52,657 nucleotides of DNA from Bacteroidia bacterium (GTDB lineage: Bacteria; Bacteroidota; Bacteroidia; Bacteroidales; VadinHA17): positions 1 to 52,657 of the forward strand of contig JAPLEB010000072.1 in NCBI GenBank assembly GCA_026391555.1, written 5' to 3'. The translations under genes were made by a program, and so were the position numbers. Below the pieces are notes generated by a model. That model saw only the letters and a list, made by a program, of their open reading frames with translations, was not told the DNA's origin and did not search any database. This document shows positions 1 through 8,864 of the stretch, one piece after another (within the stretch, counting starts at the first letter, position 1; the number at the start of each line of letters is the position of its first letter).

Positions 1-173
1 GAAATCAACTTTACATTACCAGGTAGCAAAGAAGGTAAACCAAACCTGTGTATTGCAGCTGTATGACCCCCGCACACCTCCATAAAGGTATAATCACGTC
101 TGACTGACTTTCCAATCTGATCTGCCAGCTTCATTATCAAACCTTTATCCCGGTACTCATCAATATACTTCAT
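1..173 (-). CDS. hypD: HypD, hydrogenase maturation protein (N-terminal part, cut by window edge)
   Basis: The minus strand from ATG 173 encodes about 57 residues of HypD, starting MKYIDEYRDKGL and containing the family motif MEVCGGHTAAIHRFGLP, whose cysteine belongs to the active site. HypD is a 4Fe-4S protein that works with HypC to assemble the Fe(CN)2CO centre of [NiFe] hydrogenases in the cytoplasm. It lies 9 nt after hypC in an apparent rex-hypF-hypC-hypD operon. The remainder of the gene lies to the left of the window. hypA, hypB and hypE are not in the window and may follow hypD. Confidence 0.92.
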   Translation of the reverse strand, partial: MKYIDEYRDKGLIMKLADQIGKSVRRDYTFMEVCGGHTAAIHRFGLPSLLPGNVKLI

Positions 174-182
174 ACGAAATCA

Positions 183-404
183 TTAATTCAGAGAATTATT
201 CATCTCTTCAAATATTTTTATTGTTTCAGCTGCCTCCTTTTCGCTTATCTTCTGAATTGCAAATCCGGCATGCAGCAGGATATAGTCTCCCACTTTAGCA
301 TCTTCAATCATATGCAGACCTGCGTTAAATATTGCCCCCCCGGCAGACACTTCTGCCATGCTGCCGTCAATAGACACGATCCTGGCTGGAATACTAAGAC
401 ACAT
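183..404 (-). CDS. hypC: HypC/HybG-family hydrogenase maturation chaperone
   Basis: This is a 73-residue protein starting MCLSIPARIV, the HypC signature with the essential Cys2. HypC binds the large-subunit precursor and shuttles the Fe(CN)2CO unit together with HypD. Length and N-terminus are typical of the family. The start codon shares one base with the hypF stop (TAATG), so translation is likely coupled. The presence of hypC, hypD and hypF next to a group 4 hydrogenase implies that this complex carries a genuine [NiFe] site. Confidence 0.95.
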   Translation of the reverse strand: MCLSIPARIVSIDGSMAEVSAGGAIFNAGLHMIEDAKVGDYILLHAGFAIQKISEKEAAETIKIFEEMNNSLN

Positions 405-2638
405 TATCTTCTTATTTTTGAAGCAATTACTAACTGGCCCAGGGAAATACCTCCGTCATTATCCGGTACAAGGTGATTTGTAAAGACTTTAAACCTGTTC
501 CGGGTTAAAAGATATGAAGATTTTTCCAGAAGGTATTTATTCTGAAAGACTCCTCCTGAAAGAATAACTTTATTCAGGGATGTATCTTTTCTGATCTGCC
601 TTGATACTTCAAGTATAACCTGTGCAACAGTGTTGTGAAATTTTGCTGAGATGACAGAAATTTTTTGTCTGGGTAAATCTTCCATAATTGCCTTTATTGT
701 ATCAGCAAAAACAATGGTTTTGGCTGCCCGGAACGGATAAAAGTCGTTTGTTTCACCATCAATTGCAGATTCAAGCCGCATAGGTGCTTCTGAATCGAAT
801 GTTGCCGCAGAGCAAAATCCCAGAATTGCAGAAACAGCATCAAAAAGACGACCGGCCCCGGAAGTCATGGGCGAATTCATCTTTTTGACTATCATCTCCT
901 TAACCAGTAATAACTTCTGGTCATCAATCAATTTAAATAGAGGTACAGATTTATAATCAAAACTATCTCCAAAGTATTTGTAAATATATGAGAATGCCAT
1001 TCTCCATGGTTCATCGATTGCTTTTTCTCCACCGGGCATAGGTACATAATCGAAATGGGTAAAACGTCTAAAGCCTTTCAGATCAGCAAGCATGAACTCG
1101 CCACCCCATATATTCCCATCGGAACCGAAGCCTGTCCCGTCCAGGCTTATTCCTATTACATCCTCATCTATTCCGTGCTCAGCCATACATGATGCTATAT
1201 GAGCATGGTGATGCTGAACTCTGATCAGAGGTATATTTAATTCATTTTCAATGCGTTCAGCATGATGAGTTGAGAGATAATCAGGGTGAAGATCACAAGC
1301 GACAAATTCAGGCTTAAACCTGAAGATATCTGAAAATCTGTCAATTGTCTCATTAAAAAAATTATAGGTAACGGGGTTTTTCAGATCACCGATATACTGG
1401 CTCATAATTGCCTGGTTACCTTTCCCGATGCAAAAACTGTTTTTCTGTTCGGCTCCAAGGGCAAGAATACCCTCAACATTGCAATTCAGATCAACAGGTC
1501 GTGGAACAAATCCTCTTGAACGACGGATAAGGCTTGTCTTTTTGTCAATTATTCTTATAACTGAATCATCGGTTCTGTTAAATATCTTCCTGTTATAGCT
1601 CAATAAAGAGTCAGAGATCGTCATCAATTGTCTTTCAGCCGTAAGATCGTCAATGATTATCGGCTCATCAGAAATATTACCACTGGTCAGGACTATAGCT
1701 GATGTTTTAATGATTCTGAACAGCATATAATGTACAGGCATATAGGGGAGCATTGCTCCGATTGTATTCAGTCCATTACTGACGGCCACAGATAATATCT
1801 CCTTCTGTTTCAGGATCAGGATGGGTCTGCGCCATGATTTCACCTCTCTCTCCTCTGCTTCATCAATATAACAGTACTTTTTGACTGCAGAGATATCCCT
1901 GAACATTACGGCAAAGGGCTTTGAATCCCTTTGTTTTCTATTTCTCAGTCCACTTACAGCACAATTATTCAGTGCGTCACACATAAGGTGATAACCCCCT
2001 ATACCTTTAATTGCAACTGTTTTACCTGAAGCTATCTGTACTGAAACCTCTTCTAATATCTGCTTAATACCGCTTATGGTTTTTTCGGAATCTTTGTAAC
2101 TGTAAACAGGTCCGCATAAATTACAGGCAATTGGTTGTGCATGAAAACGACGATCAAGAATGTCATTATATTCTGAATCACAATTTTCGCACATTCTGAA
2201 ACTTTTCATTGTTGTCTTTGGCCGGTCGTATGGCAATGCTTCAATAATAGTAAACCGGGGACCGCAATTAGTACAATTAATAAAAGGATAATCAATTCTG
2301 TCAAAATCCTTATCCATGTCTTCAATGCAATCATTACAGACAGCAATATCCGGACTTACTTCAGTAACCTGATTATTAACGGTTTTACTTCCGGAAATTT
2401 TAAAACTGTCATAACCATTGATTTGAGTCGCGTTTATCTCAATTGATTTTATCTGTGATGCAGGAGGAGCATACTGAAAAATATCATTGCTGAATCGGTC
2501 AATTGTTTGCAGATCACCCTGAACGATAACAGAAACACCATCGGTTCTGTTATCTACCTCTCCCAGAAGTCCATGTTTCGCGGCCATTCTGCAGATAAAT
2601 GGGCGGAATCCCACACCCTGAACCAACCCCCTGATCAA
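404..2638 (-). CDS. hypF: HypF, carbamoyltransferase for [NiFe] hydrogenase maturation
   Basis: This 744-residue protein makes the cyanide ligand precursor from carbamoyl phosphate. Domains in order are: acylphosphatase-like N-terminus (GLVQGVGFRPF, residues 4-14); two C4 zinc fingers (Cys pairs 101/104, 122/125, 150/153, 172/175); a YrdC-like domain (about 190-380); and a Kae1/TobZ-like carbamoyltransferase domain with HHHAH (476-480) and DGTGFGSDG (500-508). The start overlaps the rex stop codon. The chosen ATG leaves almost no residues before the acylphosphatase loop, so the N-terminus is a little shorter than usual. Otherwise length and motifs are normal. Confidence 0.95.
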   Translation of the reverse strand: MIRGLVQGVGFRPFICRMAAKHGLLGEVDNRTDGVSVIVQGDLQTIDRFSNDIFQYAPPASQIKSIEINATQINGYDSFKISGSKTVNNQVTEVSPDIAVCNDCIEDMDKDFDRIDYPFINCTNCGPRFTIIEALPYDRPKTTMKSFRMCENCDSEYNDILDRRFHAQPIACNLCGPVYSYKDSEKTISGIKQILEEVSVQIASGKTVAIKGIGGYHLMCDALNNCAVSGLRNRKQRDSKPFAVMFRDISAVKKYCYIDEAEEREVKSWRRPILILKQKEILSVAVSNGLNTIGAMLPYMPVHYMLFRIIKTSAIVLTSGNISDEPIIIDDLTAERQLMTISDSLLSYNRKIFNRTDDSVIRIIDKKTSLIRRSRGFVPRPVDLNCNVEGILALGAEQKNSFCIGKGNQAIMSQYIGDLKNPVTYNFFNETIDRFSDIFRFKPEFVACDLHPDYLSTHHAERIENELNIPLIRVQHHHAHIASCMAEHGIDEDVIGISLDGTGFGSDGNIWGGEFMLADLKGFRRFTHFDYVPMPGGEKAIDEPWRMAFSYIYKYFGDSFDYKSVPLFKLIDDQKLLLVKEMIVKKMNSPMTSGAGRLFDAVSAILGFCSAATFDSEAPMRLESAIDGETNDFYPFRAAKTIVFADTIKAIMEDLPRQKISVISAKFHNTVAQVILEVSRQIRKDTSLNKVILSGGVFQNKYLLEKSSYLLTRNRFKVFTNHLVPDNDGGISLGQLVIASKIRR

Positions 2639-3318
2639 TATTTCATATCCCTGTATAATAGCTCCAGGTTTTTTAGTCCGTCAACTTTTATTTGTTTGTG
2701 AACATAATAGATCACGCTTTCAAGCTCATCGCACAGGTTCACATTATTTATGATCACATCCGGCGACACTTTCAGCAGTACCGGAGCAAAATTCACAATC
2801 CCTTTTATACCGTGGCGTATCAGTTCATCAACAACCTCCTGGGCAGAAATCTCCGGCACCGCAAGAATTGCCACTTTAACACTGAACCTGTCGATGATTT
2901 CTTTTAACCGGCTCATCGAATATACAGGTATCCCTGACCTCATTTTCTGCTTGAAAGGATCAATATCGAAGGTGGCAACAACATTCATATTACGCCTGAC
3001 AAACTTGCTGTACTTCGATAATGCAAGTCCCAGATTCCCCATGCCTATAAGTACAATATTATTGTCCTTGTTGCGGTGGAATATTTTTTCCATTTTTTCG
3101 AGCAGACCATTTATATCATATCCGCCGCGCTTATTGCCTCTGATATTGTACTCTGAAAAATCTTTTCTGACCTGGTCAGAGGTGACTCCTGTCTCAGAGG
3201 CAAGAGTATAAGAAAAGACCTTTTCGACCCCCATTAACTTAAGTCTTGCAAGACATGCCCGGTAAAGAAAAATCCTTTTAAGACTGTTTTTTATAACGCT
3301 TTTTGTGATTCCATTCAC
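2635..3318 (-). CDS. rex: Rex-type redox-sensing transcriptional repressor
   Basis: This 227-residue protein has an N-terminal winged helix (TLASETGVTSDQVRKDF, 38-54) and a Rossmann NAD(H)-binding domain with GMGNLG (92-97). Rex repressors leave DNA when NADH/NAD+ rises, turning on fermentative and hydrogenase genes. The start is GTG at 3318: an in-frame stop lies immediately upstream and no earlier ATG exists. The GTG lies inside a Rex-like palindrome (3303-3320), suggesting autoregulation. The gene leads the hyp operon and is divergent from the hydrogenase operon, which is its most likely target. Confidence 0.88.
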   Translation of the reverse strand: MNGITKSVIKNSLKRIFLYRACLARLKLMGVEKVFSYTLASETGVTSDQVRKDFSEYNIRGNKRGGYDINGLLEKMEKIFHRNKDNNIVLIGMGNLGLALSKYSKFVRRNMNVVATFDIDPFKQKMRSGIPVYSMSRLKEIIDRFSVKVAILAVPEISAQEVVDELIRHGIKGIVNFAPVLLKVSPDVIINNVNLCDELESVIYYVHKQIKVDGLKNLELLYRDMKY

Positions 3319-3320
3319 AT
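3303..3320. promoter_or_regulatory. Candidate Rex operator over the rex start codon
   Basis: The sequence TTGTGATTCCATTCACAT matches the classical Rex consensus TTGTGAANNNNTTCACAA at 12 of 14 defined positions. It covers the GTG start of rex, so bound Rex would block its own gene. The match was found by eye; binding is inferred. Confidence 0.55.
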
Positions 3321-3339
3321 CAATTCATCTTAAATTATT

Positions 3340-3347
3340 TAATTTTG
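3340..3347 (+). promoter_or_regulatory. Possible -7 promoter element for the hydrogenase operon
   Basis: TAATTTTG fits the Bacteroidota -7 consensus TAnnTTTG and lies between the two Rex-like operators. No good -33 TTTG is seen at the usual spacing, and the implied leader would be about 150 nt, so this is weak. Confidence 0.25.
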
Positions 3348-3487
3348 CAAGTTAAGTATTTATTTTATATTTAAAGAAATATTATTATGTCATTGATATA
3401 TAGTTATTTGAATACATTGTTAATATTCTGAAAATAAATTCAGATAAAAGTTTTATTGATTATTATGTCACAAGGTTTTATTTTTAT

Positions 3488-3505
3488 CTGTGAATCTACT
3501 CACAA
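3488..3505. promoter_or_regulatory. Candidate Rex operator immediately before the hydrogenase operon
   Basis: CTGTGAATCTACTCACAA matches TTGTGAANNNNTTCACAA at 12 of 14 defined positions and ends 2 nt before the ATG at 3508. A GTG that could serve as an earlier start (3490) lies inside it. A weaker Rex-like site (TTGATTATTATGTCACAA, 3456-3473, 10 of 14) lies just upstream. Confidence 0.6.
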
Positions 3506-3507
3506 CA

Positions 3508-4500
3508 ATGCAATATAAAAGCATCAACAAAGAAGAGTGGGATAAAACATTGGAGCAGCTGTTATTATCCTATACCATTTTTGCAAGTGTCAGCAACGCA
3601 TTTGGTCAGGATTATGAATTGATAGGACCAGCCGATATTGCAAAAATTTCTTATAACAAACCTAAACCTGCAACCTCCCTTAAAAGTTTCTTTCTGCCTG
3701 TTAAAGAAAATGTAACATCTGAAAGAGTTGATGAAAAGCCAAGGATTATTTTGGGTATCCCAAACTGTGATATTGAAGGATTATGTCTCCTGGATGAGAT
3801 ATATCTCGATAAAGAGTTCAACGATATTTTCTACAGGAAACGTCGAGAAGACACTTTACTGATATCATCCGATTGTATTGGCATTCAGGAACATTGTCAC
3901 TGTTTGTCATATAATATTAAGCCATATTCTGCCAAAAATGCTGATCTGGCTGTAATTAATCTGGATGGAACAATTGTTCTGAGAATAATAACCGGAAAAG
4001 GCGAAGATTTTATTAAGAATATCCCGGCTGCCAAATCGCTTGAGGATAAAACCATAATATCGGCTATTGAAAAAGAACAACTTGCAACTGAGAAATTACT
4101 TGCGACATCAAATAAAGGTTTACCGGATTATAAATTAACTGGCAAACTTGTTACTGAAGCAAAAGAAGAGATATGGGAAAAATATTCTGCCCGGTGTGTC
4201 TCATGCGGCGCCTGTACAACAATCTGTCCGACATGTACATGTTTTCTTCTTATAGACAAACCAGGATTTGAAAAGATAAAACAGATGGATGCCTGCCAGT
4301 ATCCCGGATTTGAAAGAGTAGCCGGGGGAAAAGATGCACTTCACGAACTTTCAAACAGATTCAGGAACAGGTACATGTGCAAATATTTATGGAAACCCAA
4401 AAAGTTCAAATCATTGGCATGTACCGGTTGTGGAAGATGTATTGAAGCATGCATAGGGAAGATAAATAAGAATGAATTATTCATGGAATTGGCAGAATAA
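3508..4500 (+). CDS. Sulfhydrogenase beta (HydB/AsrA)-like iron-sulfur protein
   Basis: This protein of 330 residues resembles the HydB/ShyB beta subunit of cytosolic sulfhydrogenases and AsrA of anaerobic sulfite reductase. Two C-terminal clusters are visible: Cys 230/233/236 with 240 (CVSCGACTTICPTC) and Cys 305/308/311 with 315 (CTGCGRCIEAC). Further cysteines near 86, 122 and 130 may bind more iron-sulfur. I chose ATG 3508 because the GTG at 3490 lies in a Rex-like operator. It is the first gene of the hydrogenase operon and is followed 6 nt later by its usual HydG-type partner. It probably relays electrons between the flavoprotein and the ferredoxin-like subunit. It is not a normal member of Mbh complexes. 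Confidence 0.8.
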   Translation: MQYKSINKEEWDKTLEQLLLSYTIFASVSNAFGQDYELIGPADIAKISYNKPKPATSLKSFFLPVKENVTSERVDEKPRIILGIPNCDIEGLCLLDEIYLDKEFNDIFYRKRREDTLLISSDCIGIQEHCHCLSYNIKPYSAKNADLAVINLDGTIVLRIITGKGEDFIKNIPAAKSLEDKTIISAIEKEQLATEKLLATSNKGLPDYKLTGKLVTEAKEEIWEKYSARCVSCGACTTICPTCTCFLLIDKPGFEKIKQMDACQYPGFERVAGGKDALHELSNRFRNRYMCKYLWKPKKFKSLACTGCGRCIEACIGKINKNELFMELAE

Positions 4501-4506
4501 TCAATT

Positions 4507-5331
4507 ATGTTAAATAACAAGAACATATATAAACCTATAAGGGCAAAGCTGACAGATGTGATAGATGAATCATCATTAATAAAAACATTTGTTCTGGTTC
4601 CTGAAGAAGAGTTCTCGTTCAAAACGGGGCAGTTTATCGAATTATCTGTTGATGGAATAGGGGAAGCTCCGTTTACACCTTCTTCTTCACCTCTTGTTAC
4701 AGAAAAGCTTGAAGTGACAGTTATGAAAACAGGATATGTAACAGAATACATGCATGCGCTGAAACCCGGAGTGAATATGGGAATAAGAGGGCCATTCGGG
4801 AGAGGTTACCCTGTAGAGAAATTTTATGATAAAGAGGTCCTGATCCTCGGCGGCGGATGTGGATTTGCTCCTATCAGGTCGCTCCTCTATAACCTGAAGG
4901 CAATTTCAGACAAATTAAGAAAAGTGACCCTATGCTATGGTTCAAAAACACCTGAAGATTGTATTTACAAACCATATATTTCCGAATTAAGACAGACTCC
5001 AAAATTTGAAGTCTTTAGAAGTGTCGATAATGCTGATGGTAACTGGAATGAAAGAGTTGGTGTGGTTACTATTCTCCTTGATGACGTGAAAGTTGATATA
5101 AAGAATTCCATAGCTGTTGTTTGCGGACCTCCGGTAATGATGAAATTCGGTACAAAAAAACTCCTTGAAATGGGTTACCCGGAACATGATATCTATCTCT
5201 CGATGGAGAAGAATATGTCATGCGGTCTGGGTAAATGCGGACATTGTATGATGGGTGAATTTTTCGTTTGTAAGGACGGCCCTGTATTCACGTATAATGA
5301 AATAAAAGATCAACCTGATATCTGGAACTAA
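4507..5331 (+). CDS. Sulfhydrogenase gamma (HydG/AsrB)-like FAD/NAD(P)-binding reductase
   Basis: This 274-residue member of the ferredoxin-NADP+ reductase superfamily has an FAD-binding barrel (about 10-105), a nucleotide-binding Rossmann half with GGGCG (115-119) and CGPPVMM (206-212), and a C-terminal 2Fe-2S site with Cys 239, 244, 247 and 255 (MSCGLGKCGHCMMGEFFVC), as in PyrK and HydG. It is expected to oxidise NAD(P)H (or reduce NAD(P)+) and exchange electrons with the preceding Fe-S protein. NADH versus NADPH preference cannot be read from sequence. Its place inside an Mbh operon suggests pyridine nucleotide coupling of the hydrogenase. Confidence 0.85.
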   Translation: MLNNKNIYKPIRAKLTDVIDESSLIKTFVLVPEEEFSFKTGQFIELSVDGIGEAPFTPSSSPLVTEKLEVTVMKTGYVTEYMHALKPGVNMGIRGPFGRGYPVEKFYDKEVLILGGGCGFAPIRSLLYNLKAISDKLRKVTLCYGSKTPEDCIYKPYISELRQTPKFEVFRSVDNADGNWNERVGVVTILLDDVKVDIKNSIAVVCGPPVMMKFGTKKLLEMGYPEHDIYLSMEKNMSCGLGKCGHCMMGEFFVCKDGPVFTYNEIKDQPDIWN

Positions 5332-5332
5332 T

Positions 5333-5830
5333 ATGGCTCAGAAGATACTGATTGATATGATAAAGCTCCGTTCTGCCATGGTTGAGAACTCAACCCTGAC
5401 TTTACCGGAAGGTTTGTTTTATCAATCACCAAACATGAACGGGTTAAAGACTATCCGCGAGCTTGCTTCATTCAGGTTTACTTGCAGAAGATGCGAAGAT
5501 GCCCCGTGCATCAGTGTTTGCCCGGCTGATGCCCTCGAAAAAGATGAAGATGGTGTGATAGCACGGCATACAAATCTTTGTGTATCATGCAAATCATGTG
5601 TTACAATATGTCCTTTTGGAACAATGATGACCGATTTCTTTAAGCATCACAGGAACAGAGACCTCTTCTATGATCTGAAAGATGAAAAAGAGATGGAAAA
5701 ATTTATTAAGGCCTGTCCGGCAGGAACAGTAACGCTTACTGATGATGATGAGTCTCAGGAGGGGAATATTTACAGGCTTAATGAAAAAGTACTTATAAAA
5801 GATTATTTGTATATCACTGAAAAACAGTAA
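5333..5830 (+). CDS. Polyferredoxin-like 4Fe-4S subunit (HycB/CooF-like)
   Basis: This 165-residue protein has two 4Fe-4S motifs, Cys 51/54/59/63 and 83/86/89/93, plus a further Cys-Pro near 131 that could complete another cluster. Proteins of this kind link a dehydrogenase module to a group 4 hydrogenase. It lies 1 nt after the flavoprotein gene and 11 nt before the membrane subunit, so it is likely the electron wire between the HydB/HydG-like input module and the hydrogenase core. An AsrA/HydB partner ferredoxin is an alternative description. Confidence 0.8.
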   Translation: MAQKILIDMIKLRSAMVENSTLTLPEGLFYQSPNMNGLKTIRELASFRFTCRRCEDAPCISVCPADALEKDEDGVIARHTNLCVSCKSCVTICPFGTMMTDFFKHHRNRDLFYDLKDEKEMEKFIKACPAGTVTLTDDDESQEGNIYRLNEKVLIKDYLYITEKQ

Positions 5831-5841
5831 ATAACAACAAT

Positions 5842-6774
5842 ATGGCAGTTAACCTGTTTTATTTCCTTATCTTCCCCGGCCTGCTGTTTGCTGCAGTCGT
5901 CGGAGCATTCCTTTCGTGGTTCGACAGGAAAATTACTGCCAGGATACAGTTTCGCAAAGGACCTCCTTTATTACAGCCCTTCTACGATTTCTTCAAATTA
6001 TTATTGGTCAAGGAAACAATTCTGCCTAAGCACGGATCGCCTTTAATATTTCTGCTTGCTCCCATCTTCGCGGTATTTGGTGCGACTATGTCAGGGGTTT
6101 TCATTCTCCTCCCTTTATTAAATATCACAACAGGTTTCAGGGGAGATTTGCTGGTTATCTTTTATCTGCTGACTATTCCGTCCTTTTCATATATTATTGG
6201 TGCACTTGCATCAGGTAATCCTCTTGCCGCGGTAGGAGGTTCAAGAGAGATGAAACTTATCCTCAGCTATGAACTGACTTTTCTGCTTTTAATTGCAGGG
6301 GTTATTTTGAAATGCGGGCAACAATTTGATTTGTATTCAATTATACAAACCCAGCAGACAGGTACGCCATTTATCGGGAGCATATCGGGCATAATCTTAT
6401 TCATCGTTGGTATTTTTTGTATTCAGGCAAAACTGGCTCTTGTCCCCTTCGACATGCCTGAAGCAGAAGCAGAAATAACTGAAGGGATCTTTATTGAATA
6501 TTCCGGAGCAGGTTATGCAATGATAAAGCTTACAAAATATATCATGTTTTTTATTCTTCCGGCTTTTCTGATTGCCCTGCTGATGAACGGTTTCAGACTT
6601 GACGGGATTCATATTCTGTGGGCAGTATTGAAAGTTCTTGCTGTTGTTCTTGTCATTACCCTGATAAGGAACACTAATCCCAGGGTAAAGATAAAACAGG
6701 CTATCAAATTCTTTGTTATATGGATGAACCTGCTTGCTGTTATCGCACTGGTATTGATTGAATTTGGGTACTAA
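5842..6774 (+). CDS. Membrane anchor subunit, NuoH/EchB/MbhM-like
   Basis: This 310-residue, highly hydrophobic protein has about eight membrane segments. It belongs to the NuoH/HycD/EchB/MbhM family; the motifs RIQFRKGPPLLQP (near 35), EMKLILSYE and PFDMPEAEAEITEGIFIEYS (acidic loop near 205) are diagnostic. It anchors the peripheral hydrogenase module and couples electron flow to ion movement. The order NuoH-like, small, NuoC-like, large follows group 4 hydrogenase practice. Confidence 0.9.
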   Translation: MAVNLFYFLIFPGLLFAAVVGAFLSWFDRKITARIQFRKGPPLLQPFYDFFKLLLVKETILPKHGSPLIFLLAPIFAVFGATMSGVFILLPLLNITTGFRGDLLVIFYLLTIPSFSYIIGALASGNPLAAVGGSREMKLILSYELTFLLLIAGVILKCGQQFDLYSIIQTQQTGTPFIGSISGIILFIVGIFCIQAKLALVPFDMPEAEAEITEGIFIEYSGAGYAMIKLTKYIMFFILPAFLIALLMNGFRLDGIHILWAVLKVLAVVLVITLIRNTNPRVKIKQAIKFFVIWMNLLAVIALVLIEFGY

Positions 6775-6785
6775 ATTTTTATATC

Positions 6786-7199
6786 GTGGGTTTTAAAAAT
6801 TATTGCTTTAAAAAATCGCTCTGGGTCTTCCACTTTGGAGGTGCCTCCTGCAATAATTGTGATATTGAGATACTTGATTGTCTTACACCACGACATGATC
6901 TGGAGCGTTTTGGCATTCTGCTTGTAGGAAGTATCAGGCATGCTGATGTGCTTCTGGTTAACGGTTCAATAAACATCCGCGATAAGGAGAGGCTGATAGA
7001 GATTTACAACCAGGCCCCTAAACCAATAAAGGTTGTTGCAATTGGAGCTTGCGGTTGCACGGGAGGATTATTTACGGAGAGCTATACATTTGCCGGGCCC
7101 GTTGATAAAATAATTCCGGTTGATGCTTATGTTCCGGGGTGTCCACCTAAGCCGGAAGCTATAATCGCAGGTATAGTTAAACTCGTTGGAACTTTATAG
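6786..7199 (+). CDS. [NiFe] hydrogenase small subunit, group 4 (MbhJ/EchC/NuoB-like)
   Basis: This 137-residue protein carries a single proximal 4Fe-4S cluster: Cys 22 and 25 (ASCNNCDIE), Cys 89 or 91 (GACGCTGG) and Cys 119 (VPGCPPKPEAI). The short form without extra cluster domains is typical of group 4. Translation appears to start at GTG 6786; no ATG is available before the first cysteine. It passes electrons to the large subunit active site. It lies 11 nt after the NuoH-like gene. Confidence 0.9.
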   Translation: MGFKNYCFKKSLWVFHFGGASCNNCDIEILDCLTPRHDLERFGILLVGSIRHADVLLVNGSINIRDKERLIEIYNQAPKPIKVVAIGACGCTGGLFTESYTFAGPVDKIIPVDAYVPGCPPKPEAIIAGIVKLVGTL

Positions 7200-7201
7200 G
7201 T

Positions 7202-7639
7202 ATGTATACAGATTTGATAATAGAAAAACTTAAGGTAAAATTCAGTTCCGGTATTCTTGAGATCATAACAAAGAATCAGAAGCGGATGATTATTACCATC
7301 ATGCCGGATTCAATTATTAATGTTGCCGGTTATTTGTACAAGACAGAAGGGTTCAGGTTTATTATTGCTTCTGCTTTACACACGAAAAGAGGTTTTGAGA
7401 TTCACTATCATTTCAGCAAAGATACTATCGGAATGGTACTTAACATACATGTAATATTGGATAAGGACAATCCGCAAATTGAATCCCTTTCGAATATGTT
7501 TAATGCTTCGAACTGGATAGAAAGGGAGATGCATGAGCTTTTTGGTATTAATTTCCTTAATCACCCTAACCAGGAAAAATTGTTATCGGAAGGTAACTGG
7601 GCTGAAGGTGTTTATCCATTGAGAAAAGAATTTAAGTGA
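7202..7639 (+). CDS. NuoC/EchD/MbhK-like hydrogenase subunit
   Basis: This 145-residue protein has the 30-kDa (NuoC) fold; the conserved stretch SNWIEREMHELFGINFLNHP (about 101-120) is diagnostic. It is a structural subunit that pairs with the large subunit in complex I and group 4 hydrogenases and binds no cofactor itself. It lies 2 nt after the small subunit gene. Confidence 0.88.
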   Translation: MYTDLIIEKLKVKFSSGILEIITKNQKRMIITIMPDSIINVAGYLYKTEGFRFIIASALHTKRGFEIHYHFSKDTIGMVLNIHVILDKDNPQIESLSNMFNASNWIEREMHELFGINFLNHPNQEKLLSEGNWAEGVYPLRKEFK

Positions 7640-7658
7640 AAACCGGAGATTATTTATT

Positions 7659-8864
7659 ATGAGCAAAAAAACACTCATACCGATCGGACCCTATCATCCA
7701 CTTCAGGAAGAACCTGAATTGTTCAAGCTGTATTGCGATGGAGAGATTGTAAAAGATATCAAATGGGAGACAGGATATAATCACAGGGGTATTGAAAAAC
7801 TCAGCGAATCAAAAACTTACGAACAGGTTTTCTTCCTTGTCGAACGAATTTGTGGTATATGCTCAACCTCGCATCCGTTTGCCTTTGCCAATGCTGTGGA
7901 GGAAATAGCAGATATCGAGCTTACAAACAGGGCAAAATATATAAGATCAATAATCGGTGAGCTCGAACGGATACACAGCCATCTGCTATGGGTAGGACTT
8001 GCAGGACATTTCCTGGGTTATAATACTGTTTTCATGTGGGCATGGAAATACCGTGAACCTGTTCTCGACCTCTTCGAAATGATCTCTGGCAACAGGAACA
8101 GCTACGCAATGTTTAAGGTTGGCGGTGTCCGCAGAGATATTGAAAACACCAAGATACCTGTAATCCGGCAGGTGCTGGGTGATGTAAAGAAGAAAATAGA
8201 TCTGCTTGCCGGTGCAGTCATGGATGATCCGGTAATTCACGCGAGAACCAAAGGAGTTGGTATTCTGACCAGGCAGGATATTATTGATTATGGAGCAGTA
8301 GGACCGACTGCCAGAGCTTCAGGATTAGCAATTGATGTGCGAAAAGATGATCCTTATGCAGCTTATCCACTTGTTAACTGGAAAGTGATCACAGCCGAAG
8401 CAGGTGATGTTTTTGCAAAAGCAGAGGTCAGATTACTCGAGATGTACGAATCAATTTCAATTATTGAACAGTGTCTCGAGGGTCTTAAAAAGGAAAAAGA
8501 AGGAGATATTGCAATAAAAGTTAAAGAGATACCTGAAGGAATAGGAAATGGCCGGGCTGAAGCTCCTCGGGGTGAAGTATTTCATTTTGTGCAATCAGAC
8601 GGATCGAACTCTCCTGCAAGGCATAAAATAAGGGCTCCGAGCTATGTCAACATTGCAACATTTAAAAAATCCTGTATCGGTCAGACTATCGCTGATGCTA
8701 CAATTTCACTGGCAGCAGTTGACCCGTGCTACTGCTGCACCGAAAGGATGGCAGCCGCTTATGATTTAAACTCAGGAGACAAGATAATGAATGCCAATGA
8801 ACTGATTAATGCATCAGTAAAGAGGACGAATGAAATAAAAAAAACGATTAACAGTCAGCTATGA
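7659..8864 (+). CDS. [NiFe] hydrogenase large catalytic subunit, group 4 (MbhL/EchE-like)
   Basis: This 401-residue protein is homologous to NuoD. Unlike NuoD it keeps all four nickel ligands: RICGICSTSH (Cys 65 and 68) and DPCYCCTERM (Cys 357 and 360). That makes it a real hydrogenase rather than a quinone- or sulfur-linked relative. The C-terminus extends about 41 residues past the second motif. Group 4 large subunits often lack a cleaved tail, but a HycI-type protease is encoded in the same operon, so processing remains possible. The stop overlaps the next gene by 4 nt. Confidence 0.93.
   Translation: MSKKTLIPIGPYHPLQEEPELFKLYCDGEIVKDIKWETGYNHRGIEKLSESKTYEQVFFLVERICGICSTSHPFAFANAVEEIADIELTNRAKYIRSIIGELERIHSHLLWVGLAGHFLGYNTVFMWAWKYREPVLDLFEMISGNRNSYAMFKVGGVRRDIENTKIPVIRQVLGDVKKKIDLLAGAVMDDPVIHARTKGVGILTRQDIIDYGAVGPTARASGLAIDVRKDDPYAAYPLVNWKVITAEAGDVFAKAEVRLLEMYESISIIEQCLEGLKKEKEGDIAIKVKEIPEGIGNGRAEAPRGEVFHFVQSDGSNSPARHKIRAPSYVNIATFKKSCIGQTIADATISLAAVDPCYCCTERMAAAYDLNSGDKIMNANELINASVKRTNEIKKTINSQL

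Noticed and set aside
3490-3507. GTG at 3490 as start of the HydB-like gene
   Set aside because: It lies within the Rex-like operator, adds six non-conserved residues, and an ATG follows at 3508.
7659-8864. Large subunit as complex I NuoD or an MBX-type non-hydrogenase
   Set aside because: Both CxxC nickel-binding pairs are present, and hyp genes and a maturation protease are adjacent.
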